Shown: positions 1 through 4,946 of the stretch, in pieces
How positions within the stretch are numbered: position 1 is the first letter of the stretch
Layout: each line of letters starts with the position of its first letter
Assembly (NCBI GenBank): GCA_029077775.1
Contig: JAQNCU010000161.1
Coordinates: forward strand, 1-6,876
Length of the DNA: 6,876 bases
Source of the DNA: Acidocella sp.
Lineage (GTDB): Bacteria; Pseudomonadota; Alphaproteobacteria; Acetobacterales; Acetobacteraceae
Reading direction: 5' to 3'
The notes under the pieces: model-generated
Databases searched by the model: none
Told to the model about the DNA's origin: nothing
Seen by the model: the letters and a program-made list of their open reading frames with translations, nothing else
Translations under genes and position numbers: made by a program

Positions 1-354
1 GGTAAGGCAACGGTCTCGATGGACCGGTATTTCGACGCCTTCGCCGCCGCCATCGCCGTGTTCGGGCGTGGCCAGGTCAGCACATATATCCTGGCGGGCC
101 TGGGCGATACCGCTACCGCGATCCTGGAGACCTCCGAGCGCCTCATCGCGCTCGGCGTGTACCCCTTCGTCGTTCCGTTTATCCCGGTCTCCGGCACGCC
201 CATGGAGAACGCCCCACCCCCCAGCCCGGAATTCATGCGCGCCATCCTGCCGCCGCTCGGCCGTATGCTCGCCGCCGCCGGGCTGCATTCGGCCACCATC
301 AAGGCCGGCTGCGGCAAATGCGGTGCCTGTTCGGCGCTGGCCAGCTATGAATAG
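1..354 (+). CDS. MSMEG_0568-family radical SAM protein, C-terminal fragment (5' end outside window)
   Basis: Frame 1 is open from the first base to TAG at 352-354, giving 117 residues of the C-terminal end; the radical SAM core and its CX3CX2C motif lie upstream and cannot be seen. The visible part has a segment near the start (around GRGQVSTYILAGLGD) typical of the distal barrel of radical SAM enzymes. It ends in a cysteine triplet C-x2-C-x2-C (CGKCGAC, fragment residues 104, 107 and 110), which could hold an auxiliary iron-sulfur cluster. The family call rests on recognising this tail and on the four downstream genes, which are the standard partners in Nit1C clusters. The reaction is unknown to me; a role in nitrile or cyanide nitrogen metabolism is inferred from the cluster. 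The gene ends 12 bp before the acetyltransferase start, so the two are surely cotranscribed. A Met at 19 is internal and not a credible start. Confidence 0.85.
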   Translation, partial: GKATVSMDRYFDAFAAAIAVFGRGQVSTYILAGLGDTATAILETSERLIALGVYPFVVPFIPVSGTPMENAPPPSPEFMRAILPPLGRMLAAAGLHSATIKAGCGKCGACSALASYE

Positions 355-366
355 GGCGCACTGACC

Positions 367-927
367 ATGCCCCTGCTCGCTTTATCCGACATCCCGCTGC
401 CGCTGCATTTCATCCCCGGCGAATACCGCCTGAGCCACGCCGCCACCGCGTGGGAGCGCGCTGATTGCCACCGCCTGCGCCGTCAGATTTTCTGCGAGGA
501 GCAAAAAATCTTCACCACCGACGACCGTGATGCGATCGACGATGTCTGTATCCACCTCGCCGCCTGGTCCTGCATGTTCGGCCATACCGATGAGATCGTC
601 GGCACGGTGCGCATCCATGAGCCCTCGCCCGGCTTGTGGTGGGGCTCACGCCTGGCCGTCGCGCGGCCCTTCCGGCGGATCGGCGGGCTTGGCCCGGCCC
701 TCATCCGCCTCGCCGTCGGCACCGCGCGGGCGGCGGGCGCGCAGAGCTTCCTGGCACATGTCCAGGCGCAAAACCGCGCGCTGTTTGAATCCCTGAACTG
801 GCAAACGCTGGACGAGAAAACCATCCATGGCCGCCCGCATCTTCTCATGCAGGCGGACCTTGCCGCCTATGAGCCGATTTCAGGCACGGCCTTGCGAGTC
901 CTGCCTGCCTTATCCACGGCACGATGA
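367..927 (+). CDS. MSMEG_0567/Sll0786-family GNAT N-acetyltransferase
   Basis: A 186-residue GNAT-fold protein. The acetyl-CoA pyrophosphate-binding motif A is visible at residues 96-117, with R104-x-x-G107-x-G109 (RRIGGLG) followed by a helix. The N-terminal part contains IFCEEQKIF (41-49), a GNAT alpha1-alpha2 region, and VGTVRIHE (78-85) is the beta4-like strand. The C-terminal FESLNW (140-145) matches the beta6-alpha4 area, where GNAT proteins often have an F-x-x-x-G/N-F/W signature. In this family the acceptor is unknown; it is known mainly as a nitrogen-starvation-associated member of Nit1C clusters. The ATG at 367 is the first start after the preceding stop and leaves a 12-bp gap; the only purine-rich stretch in it is AGGGCG. 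The stop overlaps the next start in ATGA (924-927), pointing to translational coupling. In some actinobacteria this domain is fused to an AIR-synthase-like domain; here they are separate. Confidence 0.9.
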   Translation: MPLLALSDIPLPLHFIPGEYRLSHAATAWERADCHRLRRQIFCEEQKIFTTDDRDAIDDVCIHLAAWSCMFGHTDEIVGTVRIHEPSPGLWWGSRLAVARPFRRIGGLGPALIRLAVGTARAAGAQSFLAHVQAQNRALFESLNWQTLDEKTIHGRPHLLMQADLAAYEPISGTALRVLPALSTAR

Positions 928-1892
928 GCCTGCCCGACCTCATCGCCGCCTTGCGCCGCGGCATCGGGCTCACCCATAAGCATGACATCGCCCCGGTGCT
1001 GGCGCAGCTCAACCCCAACGCAAACGGCACGATCGCCATCGGCGATGATTGCGCCGCCATCCCTGATCATGACAGCTTCCTGCTTTTTGCCATCGAGGGC
1101 TTCATGCCCGGGTTTATCGCCGCCGAGCCGCATTTCGCGGGGTATTGCGGCGTCATGGTCAATATCTCGGACATCGCCGCCATGGGTGGCCGTCCGGTTG
1201 CGGTGGTCGATGCGATCTGGGCGCAAGACGCCGCAAATGCCGCCCCCATCCTCGCCGGTCTGGCCGAGGCCGCGCGGCGTTATAACATCCCCATTGTCGG
1301 CGGCCACACCAACAGCCGCGCGGCCACTGATTGTCTGGCCGTCGCCATCCTCGGCCGCGCCGCAAACCTGCTCACCAGCTTTGATGCCCGCCCTGGCGAT
1401 AATTTGCTCGCCGCCATCGATTTGCGTGGGGCCATGCGCCCCTCTGGCCCCTATTGGGATGCCTCGACCACCGCGCCGCCTGACCGGTTGCGCGCCGATC
1501 TCGACCTGCTGCCGCAAATCGCCGAGGCCGGGCTGAGCATCGCCGCCAAGGATATCTCGATGGCGGGCATCATCGGCACCGCCATCATGCTGCTGGAAGC
1601 CTCGGGCGCGGGCGCGGTCATCGACCTCGCCGCCATCCCGTGCCCGCCCGGCATGTCACTGGAACAATGGCTCCCCGCCTTCCCGAGCTTCGGCTTCCTG
1701 CTCAGCGTCGCCCCCCAAAACACGCCAGAGGTGCTCGCCATGTTCGCGGCGCGCGGCATCGGCTGCGCCGTCATCGGCACGGTCAAGCCGGGCCCATATC
1801 TGCGCCTGCGGCTGGATGACGACGAGCAAACCGCCTGGGATATCTCAAAGGACACGCTGATCCTGAAAACCCCGAGCCTCGCCGATGCCTGA
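924..1892 (+). CDS. sll0787-family AIR-synthase-like (PurM/ThiL-fold) protein
   Basis: A 322-residue protein of the PurM/ThiL/SelD/HypE superfamily, which generally uses ATP to activate a carbonyl or phosphorylate a substrate. Visible landmarks are G40-D41-D42 in IAIGDDCAAI (metal/ATP site), NISDIAAMGGRP (80-91, the hallmark N-x-S-D-x-x-A-M-G-x-x-P), GGHTN (126-130, the second ATP-site loop), RPGDNLL (156-162, which opens the second lobe) and KDISMAGIIGTAIMLLE (209-225, the C-terminal AKDIS-x-x-G signature). Both lobes look intact. The specific substrate is unknown. No purine or thiamin genes are nearby, so neither purM nor thiL fits, and the setting between the GNAT and MSMEG_0570 genes identifies the sll0787 type. 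The start overlaps the preceding stop by 4 bp (ATGA) with no clear Shine-Dalgarno sequence, and the 3' end overlaps the next gene by 8 bp. Role in nitrile/cyanide nitrogen metabolism is inferred from context. Confidence 0.9.
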   Translation: MSLPDLIAALRRGIGLTHKHDIAPVLAQLNPNANGTIAIGDDCAAIPDHDSFLLFAIEGFMPGFIAAEPHFAGYCGVMVNISDIAAMGGRPVAVVDAIWAQDAANAAPILAGLAEAARRYNIPIVGGHTNSRAATDCLAVAILGRAANLLTSFDARPGDNLLAAIDLRGAMRPSGPYWDASTTAPPDRLRADLDLLPQIAEAGLSIAAKDISMAGIIGTAIMLLEASGAGAVIDLAAIPCPPGMSLEQWLPAFPSFGFLLSVAPQNTPEVLAMFAARGIGCAVIGTVKPGPYLRLRLDDDEQTAWDISKDTLILKTPSLADA

Positions 1893-2172
1893 GACCTACC
1901 TGACCCTCAAATGGCCCGATGGCAGCGTCAGCGAGGAATATTCGCCCTCCTCCATTATCCGCAGCTTTTTCACGCCCGGCGAAACCCTGGATATCGCCAC
2001 GTTCCTCACCCGCGCCCGCCTCGCGATGTCCCAGGCCTCCGCCCGCGTGCAGCAGGTCCACGGCTTTCCCTGCGCCCGCGCGCGCGCCACTTTGGCCAGC
2101 CTGGAGGCCAAAAGCGGCATCTTCCTCAACACCCCGGATGCGGGTGTCACGATACTGGACCTGCAAACATGA
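1885..2172 (+). CDS. MSMEG_0570-family small nitrogen-starvation-associated protein
   Basis: A 95-residue soluble protein with no signal peptide or membrane segment. It begins with a strand-turn pattern typical of the family, LKWPDGSVSEEYSPSS (8-23), then FFTPGETLDIATFLTRAR (28-45) and a C-terminal region with a single cysteine, C63, in HGFPCARARATLASLE. The W-P-D-G, Y-S-P-S and T-P-G-E elements plus the G-F-x-C turn are what I recognise as family-defining. No biochemical function is known to me. It starts 8 bp inside the AIR-synthase-like gene and its TGA overlaps the flavoprotein ATG (ATGA, 2169-2172), so it sits in the middle of a tightly coupled operon. Its fixed place next to the flavin oxidoreductase suggests, but does not prove, that the two act together. 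Confidence 0.85.
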   Translation: MPETYLTLKWPDGSVSEEYSPSSIIRSFFTPGETLDIATFLTRARLAMSQASARVQQVHGFPCARARATLASLEAKSGIFLNTPDAGVTILDLQT

Positions 2173-3527
2173 GTGCTGCCCGCAAACCCGAACCGCAACA
2201 TCACCAGATCATCATCATCGGCGGCGGCCAGGCGGGCCTTTCGCTCGCCTGGCACATGCAACAGGCGGGCATCGATTACCTGGTCATTGAACGGGCGGAG
2301 GCCTTCCACGCCTGGAAGCACCAACGCTGGGATAGTTTCTGTCTGGTCACCCCGAACTGGCAATGCAAGCTCCCCGGCTATGAATATCCCGGCAACGAGC
2401 CCGATGGCTTCATGGTGAAAGCCGAGATCATCCGCTTCGTCGAGGGATTCAAGGCCAGCTTCAACCCCAATGTGCTGACCAACACGGAGGTTTTATCCCT
2501 CACCCCGGACGCCAACGGCTTCGCGCTGGAGACCAGCGCACCCCAACATTTCGCGCTGGAGACCAGCGCACCCCAACGTTTCGCGCTGGAGACCAGCGCA
2601 CCCCAACGTTTCGCGCTGGAGACCAGCGCAGGCGCCTTCACCGCCACCCAGGTTTGCATCGCCACCGGCGGGTACCACAAACCCATCACCCCGCGCATGG
2701 CCGAGCGCCTGCCGCCCCGGCTACGGCAAATCCACGCCAACCAGTACCGCAACCCCGCGCAATTGCCCGATGGCGCCATTCTCGTCGTCGGCACCGGGCA
2801 ATCGGGTTGCCAGATTGCGGAAGATTTGCACCTCGCGGGCCGCCGCGTGCACCTCGCCGTGGGCAGCGCGCCGCGAGTCTCGCGGGTGTATCGCGGGCGG
2901 GACATCGTGAATTGGCTGCATGACATGGGCCATTACGACCTCGCGATCAGCGACCACCCGATGCAGGAAGGCGTGCGCGGCAAGGCCAACCATTACGTCA
3001 CGGGGCGTGGCGGCGGGCGCGACATCGATTTGCGCAAATTCGCAACCGAGGGCATGCGCCTGCACGGCCATCTGGCCAGTGTGAACGCCGAAATCATCGG
3101 CTTCGCGCCAGACCTCGCCGCCAATCTCGACAATGCCGACCGCGTGAACGACCGTATTAAAGACGGCATCGACGCCTTTATCGCGGAGCGCGGCATCAAC
3201 GCCCCGGCTGAGCCGCGCTACATCCCGCTATGGCACCCGCAAGCCGATGACCCGCCGCTCGATCTGCAACATGCGGGCATCAACAGCATCATCTGGTGTG
3301 TCGGTTACCGGCCCGATTACGCCTGGGTGCATGTGCCGGTATTCACCGGGCGCGGCACGCCAAGCCACCGGCGCGGCATCACCGCCGTGCCTGGGTTGTA
3401 TTTCCTCGGTCTGCCCTGGCTGCACACATGGGGCTCAGGCCGCTTCGCCGCGATCGCGCGGGACAGCGCGCATCTCGCCAGCCATATATCCCGTTACGCG
3501 CCGGGAGCTTTCAACCCCGAGAAATAA
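2169..3527 (+). CDS. MSMEG_0569-family flavin-dependent oxidoreductase
   Basis: A 452-residue two-dinucleotide-binding flavoprotein related to flavin monooxygenases. The FAD-binding GxGxxG is GGGQAG (18-23) after a beta strand IIII, with the acidic strand end E41 in VIERAE. The ATGG motif (165-168) closes the FAD domain, a second Rossmann motif GTGQSG (208-213) should bind NAD(P)H, and IWCVGYRPDY (375-384) is the C-terminal FAD-contact region. RQIHANQYRNP (186-196) resembles the FMO/BVMO fingerprint area in a degenerate form. The ATG at 2169 is chosen because it overlaps the preceding TGA (ATGA) and lies just before the first beta strand; the open frame extends back to 1911 but only through coding sequence of the preceding gene. 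Residues 118-154 contain a decapeptide repeat (F-A-L-E-T-S-A-P-Q-H/R) encoded by a 30-bp tandem repeat, which adds about 30 residues to a surface loop. Substrate is unknown; nitrile/cyanide-linked oxidation is inferred from the cluster. The 3' end overlaps the convergent cytochrome gene by 34 bp. Confidence 0.9.
   Translation: MSAARKPEPQHHQIIIIGGGQAGLSLAWHMQQAGIDYLVIERAEAFHAWKHQRWDSFCLVTPNWQCKLPGYEYPGNEPDGFMVKAEIIRFVEGFKASFNPNVLTNTEVLSLTPDANGFALETSAPQHFALETSAPQRFALETSAPQRFALETSAGAFTATQVCIATGGYHKPITPRMAERLPPRLRQIHANQYRNPAQLPDGAILVVGTGQSGCQIAEDLHLAGRRVHLAVGSAPRVSRVYRGRDIVNWLHDMGHYDLAISDHPMQEGVRGKANHYVTGRGGGRDIDLRKFATEGMRLHGHLASVNAEIIGFAPDLAANLDNADRVNDRIKDGIDAFIAERGINAPAEPRYIPLWHPQADDPPLDLQHAGINSIIWCVGYRPDYAWVHVPVFTGRGTPSHRRGITAVPGLYFLGLPWLHTWGSGRFAAIARDSAHLASHISRYAPGAFNPEK
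2520..2630 (+). repeat. 30-bp in-frame tandem repeat, 3 full units plus a 21-bp partial unit
   Basis: Units lie at 2520-2549, 2550-2579, 2580-2609 and a partial 2610-2630. They are identical except for one transition: A at 2548 in unit 1, G in units 2 and 3, changing the last codon from His to Arg. The unit length is a multiple of three, so the flavoprotein frame is kept and the decapeptide FALETSAPQ(H/R) is repeated. Each copy, including the partial one, contains the perfect inverted repeat GCGCTGG-AGA-CCAGCGC (2523-2539, 2553-2569, 2583-2599, 2613-2629). The sequence flanking the array, N-G before and G-A-F-T-A-T after, reads as one continuous strand-turn-strand if three units are removed. 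This suggests a recent expansion by replication slippage or recombination. Confidence 0.97.
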
Positions 3528-3814
3528 GCCGCCACCGCCTGCATCTCGTCCGGCGACAAGGCATGCGCGATGCCTTGCATCATGGCATTGCCACCCTGCC
3601 CATGCGCGAACCGGGACAATGCCGCCACAATCACGGGTGCCGGCAACCCGGCCAAAGCGGGCGCGCCGATGGCGGCATTGCCGCCGCCATTCACCCCATG
3701 GCACGCCGCACAGGGCAGCGCGCCCTGGTCATTGCCATGCAGCGCGATCATCCGCCCATCCGGCACCGCCGCCTGCGCCAACCCTGGCAATAAGACCAGC
3801 CACAAAAACCTCAT
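3494..3814 (-). CDS. Small periplasmic monohaem class I cytochrome c
   Basis: A 106-residue exported c-type cytochrome. Residues 1-16 form a short signal peptide (M-R, then a hydrophobic core FLWLVLLPGL, with likely cleavage after AQA). The haem-attachment motif is CAACH at 35-39, preceded by ALP and followed by G. The distal part has A-P-A-L-A-G-L (51-57), a pattern shared with cytochrome c4/c553-like domains, a candidate axial methionine at M78 or M79 (NAMMQG), and the C-terminal helix LSPDEMQAVAAYFSGL (86-101). It should shuttle electrons in the periplasm, possibly to a terminal oxidase; the partner is not in view. The ATG at 3814 is favoured over an upstream in-frame one at 3925, because it overlaps the TGA of the copper-chaperone gene (ATGA) and directly begins the signal peptide. 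Its stop lies inside the 3' end of the convergent flavoprotein gene. Confidence 0.9.
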   Translation of the reverse strand: MRFLWLVLLPGLAQAAVPDGRMIALHGNDQGALPCAACHGVNGGGNAAIGAPALAGLPAPVIVAALSRFAHGQGGNAMMQGIAHALSPDEMQAVAAYFSGLKAPGA

Positions 3815-4251
3815 GGCGCGCTTGTCGCCCCGTAAACCCGCATCGATAAAGCCAGGGTCCCGCCGCCCTGGAAGGACAGCACCACAGGGACATCCATTCC
3901 CACATGCATCTTGGGGTCCGTACACATTATATGATACCCGCCGGGCGCGAAGCTGACGCTGCCATGCGCGGGCACGGGCACGGACTGCACATCCATCATC
4001 ATGGCCATGCCGGAATTATCCTTGCTCTCATGCAGCATCATCGCGCCACAATCAGGTGAGGCTGCACCCGTGACCCGTACAGCCATGTCACCGCCGTTGC
4101 GCAGCGTCACATACCCGCCAGCGGGCAGGTTGGGCAACAGATAGCGCATCCACGGCGTAACCGCGGTAATGCCCACGATGCCCGATGCCGCCGCCATGCA
4201 AGGCGAAGCCACGATCATCGCCGTAACTGCCGCAGCCCTGATCATCCGCAT
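3811..4251 (-). CDS. PCu(A)C-type (DUF461) periplasmic copper chaperone
   Basis: A 146-residue exported copper-binding protein. Residues 1-22 are a signal peptide (MRMIRAAAV..., likely cleavage near AAA-SG); C18 lies in it, but A-S-P-C is not a convincing lipobox. The Cu(I) motif H-X10-M-X21-H-X-M is exactly matched by H74, M85, H107 and M109. Family landmarks are W34-M-R (alternative of the usual P-W-x-R), P-A-G-G-Y-V-T-L (43-50) and the F-A-P-G-G-Y-H-I-M strand (101-109). PCu(A)C proteins hand copper to the CuA or CuB site of cytochrome oxidases. Two extra cysteines, C68 and C110, sit by the copper ligands. The start at 4251 gives a compact signal peptide; Met at 4245 is an alternative, while the longer frame back to 4398 would run into folB. 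It is the first gene of a two-gene unit with the cytochrome and diverges from folB. Confidence 0.92.
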   Translation of the reverse strand: MRMIRAAAVTAMIVASPCMAAASGIVGITAVTPWMRYLLPNLPAGGYVTLRNGGDMAVRVTGAASPDCGAMMLHESKDNSGMAMMMDVQSVPVPAHGSVSFAPGGYHIMCTDPKMHVGMDVPVVLSFQGGGTLALSMRVYGATSAP

Positions 4252-4327
4252 TACGCACCCCAAACCTATCTGCCACAGCACCCGCTTAACATTGCCTAAA
4301 CCCCGGCTTCGGCGCAAGTACAGCCGC
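4252..4327. promoter_or_regulatory. Divergent intergenic region between the copper chaperone gene and folB
   Basis: These 76 bp must hold the start signals for the minus-strand copper/cytochrome pair and probably for folB, as both start codons face outwards. I see no consensus -35/-10 pair on either strand. The best minus-strand candidate is TTGCGC, then 18 bp, then AATGTT, which is weak. A G-rich stretch (TTTGGGGTGCG) before the chaperone ATG may act as a poor ribosome binding site; folB has no clear one. The call rests on geometry rather than motif. Confidence 0.4.
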
Positions 4328-4738
4328 ATGGAGCAACCCCGTTTTGCCGATTCCGGCCGCGCCACGCGGCATATGTTCATCCGCGACCTCGTGCTCACCG
4401 CATCGATCGGCGTCTATGCCCATGAGCACCGGGCGCAGCAGCGCGTGCGCATCAATCTCGACCTCGCGGTGGCCGATGATGGTGCTCGCAACCTCTCCCG
4501 CGCCGCCATAGGCCAGGACGATCTCGGGCGCGTGGTCGATTACGAGTCCATCATCATCCGCGCCCGTGCCATCGTCGCCACTGGCCATATCCAGCTTGTT
4601 GAAACCCTGGCGGAGCGGCTCTGCGAAGCCTGCCTTGAAGATCCGCGCATTCTGATCGCCCGCGCCAGGGTGGAAAAACTCGACGTCTTCGCAGATGCGG
4701 CATCGGCAGGCGTGGAAGTTGAACGCCGGAACCCGTAG
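4328..4738 (+). CDS. folB: Dihydroneopterin aldolase (FolB)
   Basis: A 136-residue cytoplasmic enzyme of folate synthesis, converting 7,8-dihydroneopterin to 6-hydroxymethyl-7,8-dihydropterin and glycolaldehyde. Landmarks are IRDLVLTASIGVYAHEH (18-34), with E33 at the position of the conserved active-site glutamate, VVDYESI (69-75), which carries the conserved pterin-pocket tyrosine Y72, LVETLAERLCEACL (90-103), whose E92 is the pterin-anchoring glutamate, and VEKLDVF (115-121), with K117 at the position of the catalytic lysine. All key residues of an active aldolase therefore appear present. The chosen ATG at 4328 gives a 16-residue lead before the core; an in-frame ATG at 4373 (MFIRDLV) would give a shorter protein of more typical N-terminus, and neither has a clear Shine-Dalgarno sequence. 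The open frame back to 4169 is only antisense to the copper chaperone. Other folate genes are not in the window. Confidence 0.92.
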   Translation: MEQPRFADSGRATRHMFIRDLVLTASIGVYAHEHRAQQRVRINLDLAVADDGARNLSRAAIGQDDLGRVVDYESIIIRARAIVATGHIQLVETLAERLCEACLEDPRILIARARVEKLDVFADAASAGVEVERRNP

Positions 4739-4946
4739 TTGTCCACCCTCTTGATTCATGATCTGTCAATGGGTTTCAGCCTGTCCTTGGGGCAATCTCG
4801 TTCTGATTTAAATATAAATAAATATCGTAAAAACAATCATCTAATGAAAATTATCAGAATACCCAAGAGCAAACGCAGATTAAATTTCATCCCCTGCGCC
4901 GCAGTTTCGCCCGCCAAGCATCCACAATCTTATCCACAGCCCCGCC
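4739..4946. other. Intergenic region folB-uvrC with AT-rich core (probable uvrC promoter region)
   Basis: This 208-bp gap is the longest non-coding stretch in the window. Bases 4801-4860 are 50/60 A or T by my count, in sharp contrast to the GC-rich genes on both sides. The core (4807-4826) is almost pure A/T and contains a TATAAA (4813-4818). A possible -35-like TTGGGG at 4787-4792 stands 16 bp before TAAATA (4809-4814), a weak promoter candidate for uvrC with a long leader. No strong terminator hairpin for folB is visible, no GTTC-N7-GTTC LexA site of the alphaproteobacterial type is present, and no convincing small gene is seen. Confidence 0.6.
4930..4938 (+). promoter_or_regulatory. Consensus DnaA box (TTATCCACA) just upstream of uvrC
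   Basis: TTATCCACA matches the DnaA nonamer consensus TTATNCACA exactly. It ends 8 bp before the uvrC ATG and lies about 70 bp downstream of the AT-rich core. No second good box is present nearby (TTGTCCACC at 4739-4747 has two mismatches). A single exact match is expected by chance roughly once in twenty windows of this size, so binding is only a possibility; if bound it would overlap the uvrC translation start region. Confidence 0.35.

Noticed and set aside
910..918. TTATCCACG as a second DnaA box
   Set aside because: One mismatch at an important position, inside the acetyltransferase coding sequence, and 4 kb from the other box.
867..1517. Minus-strand open frame of 216 codons across the AIR-synthase-like gene
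   Set aside because: Antisense to clearly recognisable PurM-fold motifs and low in complexity (Gly/Ala/Arg-rich); a shadow of the plus-strand gene.
2520..2630. The tandem repeat as a short CRISPR array
   Set aside because: Units are directly adjacent with no variable spacers, and the array is inside an intact reading frame.
2493..2926. Minus-strand repeat protein with a W-G-A-L-V-S-S-A-K-R type repeat
   Set aside because: It is only the antisense reading of the 30-bp tandem repeat in the flavoprotein gene, whose plus-strand frame carries the FAD and NAD(P)H motifs on both sides.
3489..3506. Hairpin TCCCG/CGGGA with 8-nt loop at the convergent gene junction as a terminator
   Set aside because: The stem is only 5 bp, lies inside both coding sequences and has no T-run on either strand.
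4808..4822. CtrA-like site TTAA-N7-TAAA
   Set aside because: One mismatch to TTAA-N7-TTAA in a block of more than 80% A/T, where such near matches are expected by chance.
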